DNA from: Abelmoschus esculentus
Lineage: Eukaryota; Streptophyta; Magnoliopsida; Malvales; Malvaceae
Length of the DNA: 64,000 nucleotides
NCBI GenBank assembly: GCA_035048815.1
Contig: JAUCBN010000001.1
Location: forward strand, 15,267,001 to 15,331,000
Direction of reading: 5' to 3'
This document shows positions 1 through 12,645 of this stretch, in pieces. A program made the translations under genes and the position numbers. Below the pieces are notes generated by a model, which saw nothing but the letters and a program-made list of their open reading frames with translations, was not told the origin of the DNA and searched no databases. Position 1 is the first letter of the stretch. Each line of letters opens with the position of its first letter.

Positions 1-1941
1 GACTTTTGAGTACTTTGAAACTTGAGAATTTTGTTCATATTTATAGAAAAAATTAGGTTAAACAAAAAAATAAAAGCAAAAAATTAAACTGATATTTCTG
101 AAATGTTGAGGCTTGCGAAAGTAGTTTCCTTAAGATAATTTTCGACCACTTCACGGTGCTTGAGTTAATTGATCATTTGTCTCCCACGATACAACAAGAT
201 CTTTGACAGAAGCACAAACTACAAAGATCTTAAACTTGTATTCTTGTCTTTTCCAATTATAGAAATAGAAAATGAGAGAATAAGAATGTTTTTTGAGTAC
301 TTTGAAACTTGATATTTTCGTTCATATTTATAGAAAAATTAGGTTAAACGTGTAAGAGGAATATTTTAAAAATAATTCAAATATTATCATGAATAGTTAT
401 CTTTATCTAATTAATATTCTTATTTTAAGTACTCAAATTCTCTTTAATTTGTATTTAAATAAAATAAAAACTCTTTTTGAATATTAAAAAAACGGATAAA
501 AAATATCCATAGGCCCACAAAGGGCTCAACCACTTCGGATATTCACGTTGCCCATGTTATGAGGGTACACCCCAACCCAAATGAGATTAGATTTGAGCGC
601 TTTATGTGCAAGATAAAGAGTCATCTTAAATCATCCAATGACAACAATGTGGATAAGTGGATATAGACATTTCCCATTTCATTTATCCTATCCATGTGGG
701 ATAATAAATTCTTTTATTTCTTAATCTATTCAGAACCTTTTTACTTTGAGCATCAATTTCTCATTCATCACTCAATCATTTTGAGCATATGAGAAACCCT
801 TATAAAGAACTTGTAGAGTAGAATAATACCAACATTTTTTCATAACTTTATCTTTACTACTCTAAAATATGGCTGAAAGTTACATATTTCTCACTATTTC
901 TAGCACCACGTTGTCTAGGGAGCTGCCACGTGCTATGGCCCCAGGCAACCTAGAACGGTTTGAAGACGGAACCTGCTGGTTCTGACTTCAAATAATCACA
1001 ACTACTACTTGGCAACTTCTTGTTTGTTGGTGGGCAGCTCGGGCAGGTCTTTTGAGCAGTCGGTCGGTAGCAATTACGTAATTATGGAGTTGTAAATGAA
1101 TAATTAAGATTTAATTTTATTATATTAAATAAGGGTTGAGTGTTGTTTTTGTGTTTGTAGTGTGAAATTTGAATATTGTGAGTTGGTAGAGTGAAATTTT
1201 AGAGAAGAGTTGATGGTAATTTTTTAAGTATATAATTTTAAAATTTATTTTATTTTGTTGTGATATATATTTTTTGTTTAGGTTGTTAATTTAATTTTGT
1301 TTTATTGCGTAGGAAAGTTGATAAAATCGAGAAAAGCTTTTTTAAATGTAATCTTTTTTAAATTTTATATAAATTTTATTTTTTGTTATTTTAAATTATA
1401 TTTATTATTGTCATTTTGATGTAGTTTTATTTAGTTTATTTTTTTGTGTAATAGGATGTATAAATTAGAACAATAAAATAGAATAAATAAAATGTGGTTG
1501 TAGAAATTAGAAATTTGTAGAATATATATTAAAAATATTCTTATATTTTTATTTTGGGTTGTTAATCTTTTATTGAAATAAAATAGGAAAAAATATAAAA
1601 TATTTTAATATTAAGGAGATTAGTAGAAATTGATATAGTAATAGCATATATATTAAAATAAATTAAATAAATAGAAATAGAAATTATAATTTATTATTAG
1701 AAATAATTTATATTTATACTTATATTGTTTTATTTTTCATTATATATAAATATAAAAAATAGAATAAAATTTATTTAATTCTTTATTTTTATAGAATAGA
1801 AATAGAAATAGAATAGAAATATAAATATAATAAATACAAATAAAATGTATTGATTATAATTTATTGATAGAAAAATAAACAAATATAAATAGGAAAAACA
1901 TTTAATTCTTAAATATAGAAATATAAAATATTAGTAAAGGA
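1..1941. other. AT-rich intergenic DNA with a 60-bp direct repeat
   Basis: No coding region is supported. Bases 4-63 and 291-350 are near-identical direct copies (gagtactttgaaacttga ... aggttaaac) with a spacing of 287 bp. A related but diverged stretch recurs around 15600-15710 (gaggcttg ... agataatttc), so this looks like a dispersed non-coding repeat. A more GC-balanced island at 890-1090 contains CACGTG but no sustained reading frame. From 1100 to 1941 the sequence is almost pure A/T. Confidence 0.5.
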
Positions 1942-1946
1942 AAAAT

Positions 1947-4900
1947 TGTAACGACCTGGATTTCTCGTATCTGAGTGTCGGGTTAACCCGTAGTGTTGGG
2001 CTTCGGTTTTGGACCCCGAGTGTGTATAGTTTGGGCCTTGTTGGACTTTAGGCTTGTTGAGTTTTGTTGGTTTGGGCCTTAAGAGCTTGGGTGAGGACAT
2101 TTTAGTAAATATCTAAATAGGGTGAATGAGAGAGGATGAAGGTTTTATTTTCTCCTGCAGAGATGATATCATCTCCTTCTCCCTTTTTTCATCCCATCTT
2201 CATCTCATTTGGTTGCAAGAAGACTTGGTTAAAGGTAAGATCTTTCAAGTTTAGTGTTACAATCTCGTTTTGGTGTTAGAGGAAGTTTTGTAGGGCTGTC
2301 AAGGATCTTTAAAACAAGGTAAGAATAGATTGTTTTGGTGGAGGTAAGGTTTTGGTGGGGGTTTAAGGTTTAATCCGGGAATGAGGTTTTAGGAGTTTCC
2401 TTTATGTTTTCTTGATGTTCTTAAGAGTTAGAGATACTCATGGACGAGTCTAAGTGTTGGTTTAACCTCTCCCTTGTAGAAAAACAAGTGGAGGACCCAT
2501 CTTCAAGCTTGGGAAGGTGAAAGCTTGTGTGGAAGAGGAGCTCAAGTTTGTTGCTGTTGTAGCTCAAGGTTGGTACTCCTAACTCTTCTAATCTTCATGC
2601 ATTTCATGGTAGATTATATTACATGTAAATTTTGTGCATAATTTCTTGGTTTTAAGCTTTGGGTGCTTTAATGGTGAAATCTGTATTAATGTGTTAAATG
2701 ACTGAAAATTGAAGTTAAAACATCCTAAATACTCTTAGAAATGATTAGGAAGACTTTAAAATCGTTTAGATGAGGTTGGGGGATGAAACTCTAGAAATTT
2801 TAAGTGCAGACCTGCATTTCGTGTAGGGGGTATCGATACTCGGGCTACCGGTATCGATGCCTGATGAGTGTCTAAAAGGTAGTTATTTACTACCCTTCTC
2901 ATGGTGCTTTATGCATCTATTATACACTAACTTGAACTAAAATATGGACTCTTTGTGCAAATATTAGATATTCCGTTATCATTACTTACAAAGTCAATAC
3001 TTATAGAGAATGCAGATATTATTACATATTCTGTACATGCAGGAATATCTAGGGCCGAAGCAGCAGTGAAGCAATGTTGAGGCCGAGGTAGGGCGGCAGA
3101 ATCCAGTATGGCAACACCAACAATGGAGGCGCAATGAAAGATAAACATATAGAGAATATTCTGAAATATGCAACACACCAATTGGACCAGGCTAGCGCGC
3201 TAAAAGCCCAAGTCAAAGACCAAGCGGGAAAACCCTTCTAGAAGGCGGCAAACTTGGAGATATTAGATCCCTTGAAGAATACTTGTTCCTTACTCCAAGT
3301 TGAAGTCTATTTAGGAATGGTTTGCCCTAGGTTAAGACTATATATACCCTAGCCGACCACATTATTTATAGAGTCGATTTTTAGAGAAATCTTTCTCCCT
3401 AAGAATTGTACCTAAACGATAATATGTTCTAAATTTCTTAGGAGGTGAAGGTTGTAGATATTAGTGAGAGGAGATTGATTCTTGTTTCTTTGTTCTTATG
3501 CAATAATAATATCAAATTTTGCTTATCCTATTGTCATTCTTTGTTCTTGCATTCAAGCTCGAGAGAGAAGTTTGTAAGTAATCTATTTATCTAGTATCGA
3601 GAGGTGTAGATTCACGAAAGGGATAAGTATGGTGTTGTAGACACTAACTCGGCCTAGAGATAGGTTAAGAGTTTCAACAGCTAAAAGAAGTGTTGGATTG
3701 GTTAGTGATTATCGTTGATTTACACCGAGAGGTATCGTCAAGGACCAGTCATCAATAGCTCTATGACTTAGAGATAAGCGGAGTCACTTACGGACACTAT
3801 ACTGAACTTTGATACCTCTGTCCAAGAGCAAGAGATTGTCACGATAGAGAACACCAATGCTGCCGAGGCTGTATCTGTAGTACTGTCGAAGCAATGTTGT
3901 GTGATTACATTGGACAAGAAGAAGATCAATTGAATCCACTAATTGATACAATTGGATTCTACCTACTTTCTCTATATCGTTCTCAATCTTTTATTTTATG
4001 TTTTGTTATTTAATTATTTAGTTAGTTAAACAAATCAACTCATCTGTGTTTTTACTTTCTTTTCAGGAGCAAAGGAACAAAGGGAGACATATTAAGTATA
4101 CCAATCCCTGTGAAGACGATATACTTATTAGTTTATTACTTGGCGACGTGTACACTTACACTCAATTGCGCTTTTATTACACGCATCAATACCCCTGAGT
4201 AAATTTTGGCTTGTGGTGTAGGAGTATCGAACCATGGTTCGATACCGAGCCATCCAATAACTTTTTGTATCGATACCTTATTGAAACGGTCCTTCCCCTT
4301 TTGTTGACTTTTAAATTGGTCAAACGGTATCGATACTGGTATCGATACTCTTGTTTCAATACCCTCTTTGGATGGGCATCGATGCTGGGTGTTTTGATAC
4401 CCTGCCTAAGGGTATCATACCCCTGTGTACTTCAGCCAAGTTTGAGTAGAGATTTCGGGCCTGGTGATCCTAATAACTAATTCCATTAATCTATAAGCTA
4501 TGAAATAAACTATTAAACTAAGATTGATAATCATAACCCTGAAAAACTTAAGTATGGTAATGTTTAATATATCTTGTTGTGATAAGATCCTAGGTGGATC
4601 GTTATATGGTCTGAGTCCTTGTGTGTTGGAGATCCGGATATCCATAAGTGTTGCAATACGTTGAAGGCCATCCGATGTAACATACCCGGTGATGATTGAA
4701 GACTTTTATTCCGAGTGTTGGGCGGTCTCACTCGAAGATGTTCGATATAAAAATCCGAGTATGGGGTTGGTTGGGCGGCCTCCACCCCTTTCTGAATGTT
4801 GGACGGACTCATTCGAATATGTCCGATGTAACATTGCGGGCATAGGATTTGAGGGCGGCCTCAATCCTGAGTGTAGGATCGCGATGCTGTGTGGACGCGG

Positions 4901-5460
4901 GCCTCACTCCTGTGTGTTGACTTGATATGATTTGTATATGCTGTGTGCGATAATATACATTCAATTATGCCATGTGTTAGGCAAACATGCTAGACCAATA
5001 TACCATGCATGAGATTTATATACCATGCTTTACTGCTTTTGATATATATGATGTTGGCTGAGTTCGGCGTATCCACCGAGCTTGTGTGGCTCAGCGTTCG
5101 AAATATATTTTCGTGCGTAGGTTAGGTGAAGCGGGTTTCGTGGAGTACCATCGAAGTTTAGATTTCAGCATTGACCGTGTTGTTATAGTACCTTTATTAG
5201 ATAGTGGGCTAGTACTATGTTGAACCCTATTTGTAATTTGTAACTCTGTTTATTTAAATTGGGTCTATTGTTTTAAATGGTTTGTAATATTTTGGAGCTC
5301 CGGTTTCTTTAAACAATTTTGTGCTACGTCTTAACTCGTTTTGGATTTTATGAATTTCGTTGGACTTGGATTTGTTTTACTTATTGGACTTTTTAAGGAA
5401 ATTTTAAAATACGGGTTTTGGGCCAGAGGCCCAATGTGACATCCGGGTTGGGGTGTTACG
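1947..5460 (+). mobile_element. Tekay/chromovirus-like solo LTR, interrupted
   Basis: The segment opens with TGTAACGACC and closes with GGGGTGTTACG, the complementary ends typical of Tekay/Del-type gypsy LTRs; the terminal CA has become CG. It is flanked by a perfect 5-bp target duplication, AAAAT (1942-1946 and 5461-5465). No primer-binding site, gag-pol or second LTR follows, so it is a solo LTR. Removing the nested LTR at 2862-4188 leaves about 2.18 kb, close to the 2170 bp of the paralogous LTR at 53102-55271. The interior has arrays of the palindrome GTATCGATAC (2829-2860, 4219-4420) and a diverged short tandem repeat (about 4690-4900) built on TCGAAGATGTTCGAT-like units. Confidence 0.9.
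2862..4188 (+). mobile_element. Athila-type solo LTR, subfamily A, nested in the Tekay-like LTR
   Basis: A 1327-bp segment starts TGATGAGTGTC and ends ACACGCATCA. The flanks are atgcc (2857-2861) and atacc (4189-4193), a 5-bp duplication with one substitution, and the disrupted LTR matches its uninterrupted paralogue across the junction. It is homologous along its length to the two LTRs of the element at 34261-39760, which are on the other strand. A TATA-like box (ctatatatacc, about 3339-3349) follows the block GGTTTGCCCTAGG. The insertion site lies inside a GTATCGATACC palindrome of the host LTR. Confidence 0.92.
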
Positions 5461-5465
5461 AAAAT

Positions 5466-5819
5466 AAAATTTATAAAAAAAAAATATATAATAGAATATT
5501 TTTAAAAAATATTTTATATAGAAATATTATATTAATCAAATTTGTAATAATATACAAAATATAATAATAATAATATAAATAAAATATAAAATTAGAATAA
5601 ATAAATAAATACTTATTTATTTATTTATTTATTTATATTTTTCTTGTTTTTTTTAATTTGTTTACTATATGTCTAAGCAAGCTACTCTGTTATATTAAAG
5701 GATCGACACATTACTAGCATTGTCTTGGATGGGATGGTAATTTGATTTAAATTTATTATTTTTAAATTAATATTTATATATTATTTATTACTTTATTTTA
5801 ATTCAATAATTTAGGATAC
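5466..5819. other. AT-rich spacer
   Basis: Low-complexity A/T sequence with short ATTT/AAAT runs (for example 5600-5640). I see no gene, structured repeat or element boundary here. Confidence 0.5.
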
Positions 5820-8800
5820 TAAAGAAACTTTAAACATCATAGAAGCATGGTAGACAGTCTTTTAGATCATCGAGTCTGAAATTTTATGCATATTATTGAA
5901 TTTTACCATGCAACTTTCCTTTGTGGTTACAAGTTAGTACCCAGATTGATTACAACTCTAATCGAGCGCTGGAGACCAAAGACCCATACATTTCATATGC
6001 CGTGTGGTGAATGTACGAACACGCTAGACGATATAGTTTATCTTATTGGCGTCCTTATCAACGAAAAGTTATTGATAGAGTATACTCATGGTTCTACTTA
6101 TGTCATTTGTGAACAATACCTTGGGAAGATTCTATACAGAAATAATCTTAAAAGGTTACGTGTGAAAATAACATGGTCTTTAGATGCTTGATGAGATTTT
6201 AATATCGGATAAATTTGATAATCTAGTTAGTGTACGCTATCTTAAGTTTCTGGTACACCTTGGATAACTGATTTTGAGTATAGTTGGGGATTTATTATAT
6301 TAGTCTGCTTGTACCGTGAAATTTGCAAAGGTGCTATTATTAGAGAAGGAAAACAAAGTTGACGATATCGGTGGATGTTTGTTATTATTACAAGCGTGGG
6401 CTTGGCAACGAATCTCTTTTTTTACACCAATTACATGGTCACATATACAGTTTTTGTTATGTCACGGGTAAATATAATCTTTTATTTTTTAGTAAATTTT
6501 GAGTTTAATAAATTGAACATTTTTATAAAATTTTATCATTATTTATTTATAGATGGTGTAAGAAAAACTGATAAGGGTGCAAAAGTCTTATATTTATATC
6601 AATTTCCATTCAATTATTGTTGATATTTAATAGACTCTAATGACAATATTATATAATTCTGAATATTTTCTATATTTAAGTATCCAAGCACTTAATTACT
6701 GTTTTTATATAATATTTGATAGAAAATGAGTAAGATTATGATTTTCTTTCTTATACAGGGAATAGACAACTCAATGACACCAAATATCATCAATAGATGT
6801 TTAATAAAGAATGATGCATATTAGATAATGTAGTACAACACCAGCCAGGGCAACAACTTGGTCACCGCGGCAGAAAAGCAAAAAAGACATATGGTGTGCG
6901 ATAGAAAAGGAATAAAGAGTCAAATTCATTGGACCAAGTTAGAGAAGAAATAGAGAAAAGGAACGCATGGCAAGTCATGGTCAAAGCTACGAGATTAAAA
7001 GAGTTTAAGAGAAGTAAAATTAAGAAATAATATAAAGGTTTCATATTTAATATTAAAGTTGTATTTTATTCCAATTAGTACTCCTACTTATGGAAAGTTT
7101 TTACCTAGGCTTGACATATATATACTGACCCCTAAGTATATGTGAAGGTACCGCTTATAACCAATTAGAATTACTCAAGCCTCCTCCTCCACCATTATGT
7201 TCTAAATTCTTCCATAGGCTTAGGATATCTTGTTGAGTAGTTGTGGAAGAATATTGTACTTTTATTTGAGTTTTATTAATTCAATTTCATAATTCATAGT
7301 TTATTCACTCTGGTATTTACTCTTTCTTTCTTACGAGCTAAGAAGATAAGTTTGCAGTGAAAAATCTATTTGTCTAGACTAGGTATAGTTAGGCTCACGA
7401 CACGAGTAAATACGGTCTTTGCTCTTGGGCATTGACTAATCCATCTTAGGGATGAGTTTCAATTTCAACGACTAAAATGAGTATATTATCAGTTGTTGTT
7501 CATCCTTGATTAATGTCGGGAGGTATTATCAAGACGTGTCCCTTAATAGCACTCCGAATTAGGGATAAGTAAGATTCAATAATGGATGTTATGTCAAACT
7601 ATGAGTTGTTGATTTATTGATGAAGCATAACCCGCTGAGGCAGCTAAGGCGATCCTTCAACGACCTTCCAAGATAACACTTCAACCTTTTGCATTAATAA
7701 GATGAGAATACTGTGGAATTGGATTCTACATAATTCAAATTAGTTATTTGCTTTAGTTATTTTAGTTAATCATAATTCAAATAAATTATTTGTGTTTTCA
7801 CTTTTCCTTAGTACTAGTGCGATAAGTTGCGTAGGTATTCTTTCCTTGTGAGATTGATATCTTAAATATTATAACTTGACAAAGTTGTACTCTTGCACCA
7901 TAAAGGTGTAGGTTTTCTTACGCGCAACAAAAACCATAATACCAAATTAACGCACAACAACATAAGAGTTTGTAGATCTCTTATTGATTCTTGTTGTCAA
8001 GATCAAGTATTTAAATTTGAATTTAATTTCTTAAAATATGTTACGCATTTATATTTTATTTTTGTGTAGATCTTATAATTTTTTTGTAGTTTATTTAGAA
8101 GGAGCATGATGATGTTGTCCCTTATTACCTAATGTCTAATGTCGTTTTATGGTGTACTGTTACACCATTGATCCACTTTTCTACTGTGGAATTTTAATTT
8201 GTTGATAGAGTATTAAGATAATTTGACTTTCATCAACCTGCTCCTTAAATTCCATGTGACCATTATTTTCTACAGGCCTATGATGGACGGCCTATGAAGG
8301 ACGCGGTAGAGTAGATATCAATTGGGAAGCCATTGTTGTTAATTATATTACCTTATAAAGATAGAGTTTCATCATTACCTGAACATTATCCACTAGAGCC
8401 TAGTGATTTTGATTTTGAGATCTCTGAGTATATAATCTGGTATTATAATGAAGGAGAACCATTCTTAATAACTCTAGCTGGACGAGAGGAATACAGAGGT
8501 ATAAGAAAAAAGGTAAATCTCGATTCACTAAAACAAAGAACATCTAATTGCAATATTTTTAATAGAAATCTATATGGTTGGCCAATTATATGGGAGCTAG
8601 ATATGAGTAGAGTGATACCTACAGTTCTTTAAGAAAAACAACCACTTCTTATAGTTATAGAACTGGAACTAGCACCAAGCTCCTCACATAATCAAGTGTT
8701 TGTTGATACAACATTATATATACCTTAGTTTATCTAACCACAATTATCTGGTTTTGTCTTTATGATAATATTGATTTTCAGGAGATGCATGATTTCCTGA

Positions 8801-9030
8801 ATTCACCATATATTATGGTAGGATAGATGAGTAATATGTTCACGACATCATCTCTCTATACCATTGTTACAAAGAGAATATTGAGGAAGAAGTAAAGTAG
8901 TAGAAAAAAATGATGATGATAAAGATGATCTTCAGGAACCTCCTCGCCCAGCATGACTCGACGATAGTCACAACGTTATTTTAAGACAACACCACGTCAT
9001 GGAAAAAATTGACCAAGAAATAATTTAGAA
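5820..9030 (+). pseudogene. Plant mobile domain (PMD/MAIN-like) pseudogene with two introns
   Basis: The frame at 5886-6188 carries the PMD signature: LITTLIERWRPKTHTFHMPC, then GEC.NTLDDI and later ICEQYLGKI. A second conserved block (GGCLLLLQAWAWQR) is readable in another frame near 6370-6410, so exon 1 has a frameshift and stops. An 85-bp GT-AG intron fits 6468-6552: splicing gives ...CHG-WCKKN. Exon 2 is split by the solo LTR at 6569-7929; removing the LTR and one AAAAC copy restores the frame through SLIDSCCQDQ. A second GT-AG intron fits 8007-8089. Exon 3 continues with EHDDVVPYY, RVLR.FDFHQPAP and IIWYYNEGEPFL. PMD proteins occur in MAIN-type host genes and inside MULE and gypsy elements. 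The convergent MULE transposase next door argues for a transposon-borne copy. It cannot encode a full protein. Confidence 0.85.
6569..7929 (+). mobile_element. Athila-type solo LTR, subfamily C, inside PMD exon 2
   Basis: A 1361-bp segment runs from TGATAAGGGTG to CGCGCAACA with a perfect 5-bp duplication AAAAC (6564-6568 and 7930-7934). The middle carries the promoter block shared by these LTRs (acctaggcttgacatatata, about 7107-7126). Downstream is the conserved transcribed block including gtcgggaggtattatcaag (about 7516-7534). No internal retroelement sequence remains. Its nearest relative in the window is 47388-48744. Confidence 0.93.
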
Positions 9031-9179
9031 TATTTTTTATTTAGTACAAACTTGTTTTATTACGAACTTCTCTTATTTAGCATGAAACTGATTGATTATT
9101 TTTACGAACTTGTTTCATTTTAATTATAAACTTATTTCATTGAGATTAATGTGAAATAGGTACAAATCTTGGTTTATTG

Positions 9180-9975
9180 GGACAACTTGGTCTTGAATGT
9201 CTTCGACCCTACATATTGTGCATATCTTACATTGTCCTTTCTCTCTATGATGAAGATCCATACTAGTGTATATACGAGTCGTTCTAGGTTACCCATTTAG
9301 ATTTCTACGAATGATAGGATCTGGTAACCATTTATCATGATCAACGAACAACAAATATTTTGAATCTACTATCGGTGGAGACTCACTTCTATAAATATTA
9401 ACCATCTTGTGTAGATTGAAGCATTCATTAACATATATGTATGAGTCTACACCTACAACCATGAACGCTGCAACTGCTTGAATGCAAGGATACCACCATA
9501 CCTGAAATGCTCCATAATCACGCTATCATTTTCTGAAATTGACACAAAATACATTTGAATGTTGCTCTTGGTTGTTAGTCTGCGGCCAACCACATCAAAT
9601 GTCTGGCTCATTCGATCAAAGTTGTGACCTTCAATGATATTGCATTTGTCACATTATCTTGATTTTCTTTACAAATTTTGATGCCTAAATTTTCCCTTTA
9701 TTTATTAATGCCTTGATTTTTTTTTCATTTTAACTGTCCAAACTTTAACAAACCTATAGTACGCCTCTTTCACTAGGTTGTCTATTAGAAGATGACATGA
9801 GCCTTTTATCACTCCATTGATGTATTCTACAATGTTGGTTGTCATCTGCCTATATCTTTTACCACCTTCATCATAAGATTGAATCCATTTTTCACGTTCA
9901 AAATTGTTGCCCCAACCCCAAATGCGGTCACCATACTTCTTTAAAGTCTCTATTTTACTTTCGAAATCGGGCTAT
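9180..9975 (-). pseudogene. MULE (MuDR-family) transposase C-terminal fragment
   Basis: Read on the minus strand from about 9975, the frame gives KYGDRIWGWGNN, then EREKWIQSYDEGGKRYRQMT and TNIVEYINGVIKGSCHLLI. This is the W..(A/S).D.G.R...MTTN..E.IN..LK signature that follows the catalytic domain of MULE transposases. Further on, in shifted frames, come remnants of the SWIM-type zinc-finger region (a PCIQAVAAF-like block near 9480) and a C-terminal tail. Several stops and frameshifts are present, and the N-terminal half with the catalytic residues is missing. It converges on the PMD pseudogene with only about 150 bp between them, an arrangement expected of PMD-carrying MULEs. No terminal inverted repeats were recognised. 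Confidence 0.75.
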
Positions 9976-10725
9976 GTTAGTATATATCTTGTTCGTTAAA
10001 ATTAATGTATTATAACTGAAAATATATACTTAAAAGAGAAAATAATTTACTTAAAAAGAAAACATTTACCCACCCTTAAAATTTCGCTACATATATACTT
10101 ATTTTTGAACTGCTCAATGTTGTTATTCCCAATATGAAAATTTTAAAGTATAAAATTTTTTTAAAAAAAATAGTATATTACATTTTTGAGTCGCTTACAA
10201 GCTTTTCGAGTCAGGTATCAGGTAGCTCGGTTCGGCTCGTTAAGAATTAGAATCAAATTCAATCGAGTTGAGTCCAATCGAGTCAATCTTTAATCATGAT
10301 TTGTCTCTCTTCATTTACAACCCTAAATACTATCAGTAATCAAGGCAGTGCTAAGTGTAAAACAATAAGGTGAGAGTGACAGTTGTCCCCTAAACTTGAT
10401 GAATTAATTTTTTCCATTCCAAAATTTGTTGGTTTATTATTCTTTTAGAACCTATTAATTAGAATAATAAAATTAAATTCTGAGTCTTCGTTTTCTAGTT
10501 TAATTATTTTTTAAGACATTGTAATTTTAAAATTTGTAACGTTAACCTAAAGCCCTTTTATTTTTTATACTTTAATTACTTTTTAAAACTCTATTTTTTT
10601 TAAAATTAATCGGTCTATCCCCATCATAATTCAATCTTGATACTATCTTTACCAGTAATAACACCAATATATTAAACTATCATAATATCTTACGATCATC
10701 TAATTAACGCGTTGTAAGAGAGTTT

Positions 10726-10764
<39 letters not shown>

Positions 10765-11092
10765 AATAATAATAATAATAATAATAATAGATGCACCATT
10801 AATGTAAAATTTTAGTTTTTCACGATAGATTTAATTTAAGATTTAGGAGTTTGATTTAACGCTTAAAAGTAAATATTTTAGGAGATTGAATTTAAGATTT
10901 AAAGTTATAATTTAGAATTTATTGTTTAGTGTTTAATATTTTATGAAATTAAGCGTAGATTTTTAATAGGTTTTAAAATTGTTTATGAAAAATCATTTTC
11001 AGTGTATTAAATATTAACTCAGTAATAAATCATATTGAAGGTAATAAGTTTTTGGATGAGTATCATTAATAATGAATATCGATAAAAAATAT
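9976..11092. other. AT-rich intergenic DNA, possible MITE fragment
   Basis: No gene is seen. Bases 10170-10326 include a GC-richer patch (agctcggttcggctcg) ending in atttacaaccctaa, resembling one half of common hAT-type MITEs of plants whose ends read TAGGGTTGTAAATG. No partner end was found, so this is a weak call. The remainder is A/T-rich. Confidence 0.35.
10726..10789. repeat. Compound microsatellite (AAC)n-(AAT)n
   Basis: About twelve AAC units (10726-10762) run directly into about nine AAT units (10761-10789) without interruption. Confidence 0.95.
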
Positions 11093-11097
11093 TAATT

Positions 11098-11343
11098 TGT
11101 TATGAATATTATCTATATGGATGTCTATCATAATAAGAACTTTATCATTAGAAATATTATCTTTATTAATTAGAGTTTAATACATTATGTACTGCTTATG
11201 CCTATAAATAGATGAGTTTATGAAGGCATTGTATACAAGTCAATATTGAGAATAATACAAATATCTCTCTTTATATCTTCTCTTTGTTATTTTATTTTTG
11301 TTCTTTATTCTTGTTTTATTTCTTCATTATTTTATTTATAACA
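11098..11343 (+). mobile_element. Short solo LTR (probably copia-type)
   Basis: A 246-bp segment begins TGTTATGAAT and ends TTATAACA, so its termini are inverted (TGTTAT/ATAACA). It is flanked by a perfect 5-bp duplication TAATT (11093-11097 and 11344-11348). A clear TATA box (cctataaatagatg) sits about 105 bp in from the start, as in short copia LTRs. There is no adjacent PBS or coding sequence. Class is inferred from length and ends only. Confidence 0.75.
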
Positions 11344-11348
11344 TAATT

Positions 11349-12640
11349 TAATTTATAAAGATTAAAAATTTAAAAGACTCAATGTATACTTATAGATTAT
11401 TTAAAATAAAATTTTAATTAAATTATTTAATAAATATTTTTTAATTTATAGATAAATTTTACAAAAGACAGATTTTTAAGTGTTTCCTTTTTTTTTACAT
11501 AAATACAGTCCAAAGTTACATTATTTTAAAAAATTTAATTGAGAAAAATTCTTATTAACGTAAGTCTAGGATGACCATTCAAAATCTTAATCTTTGCTGC
11601 AAGCCTGCAACATACAGAAATAAAATATTTAAAAACATAAATATTTATTTTTAAAATTTTGAACAACTTTTGTTTCTTATAATTTATTTCTCCATTACAC
11701 ATCAAAGAAAGAAATTTTAGTTGATCATACTAGTTATTAATGAGAAATTGATATCAACTGATTTTTTAAAATAATTTTATATTATTATATTTTTTTACAA
11801 TTTTATTCGACTTTTAAATATTAATTGATTCTAAATCTTTTCATATCTGTAAACCCTTTATAATTTTTATGATTTTAAATGAAATTATATATTTAAAATT
11901 TTTTAAAAAATTTTAATTTCAATTTTATATAGATTTAAGAAAATAGAATTTTTTTTATATTTTTAATTTTATGATGCGACATTTTTAAATTTATCATGTG
12001 TCACTATATTTAGTGTCGTATATGATTTTAAGTAGGAGAAATAATTGCTTAGAGCTCAAAATTTTTATAGTCAATTTTCCTTGTAAAAAATAATTTTAAA
12101 TTAATTATAAAGCCTAATTTTTAATATTTATTTTTATGAATCTAATTTTTTTCTAATATTTATTATTAAAGACCTATTTTTTTCCAATATTTATTATTAG
12201 GATTGTACTCATAAAATTTAATTTTTCTCTGATTTTGTTTATTATTGCTTTTTTTCAAAAAATTTTATGATGAGTATAATATTAAAATTTAATTTTTTAA
12301 TATTTTTTGTTAAGGGTTTAATTTTTTCCGATACTTGTTATTAGAGGTAAAAAAAATAATATCTTTTATTAAGAAATTACCCTTAAAATTTAATTTTCTT
12401 TTCTAATAATTATTATTAATGGTCAACTTTTTTCCATACTTGTTAATAGGGATTATTTTATTTTTCAATATTTGTTATAATAAGTATACTCTTTAGTCTT
12501 TTGTTCAATATTTGTTATTAGAAGCCCAAATTGATTTCCTTGTTATTATGGACCTACTCATAAAACTCAATTTTTTAGATACTTTTTATAAGGACAAATA
12601 TTTAAATAATGCCCCACAACCATATCAATGATCATTATAT
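11349..12640. other. AT-rich intergenic DNA with a degenerate repeated phrase
   Basis: From about 12100 to 12600 a phrase of the type aatttttt(c)..atatttgttattag recurs roughly every 40-60 bp (ttaatatttatttttat, taatatttattattaa, caatatttattattag, aatatttgttattag). This looks like a decayed tandem array or scrambled low-complexity DNA. No coding sequence is supported. Confidence 0.4.
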
Positions 12641-12645
12641 AGCGG

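Noticed and set aside
4211..4925. Several 76-89-codon frames on both strands
   Set aside because: All fall within the Tekay-like solo LTR and reflect its short repeats.
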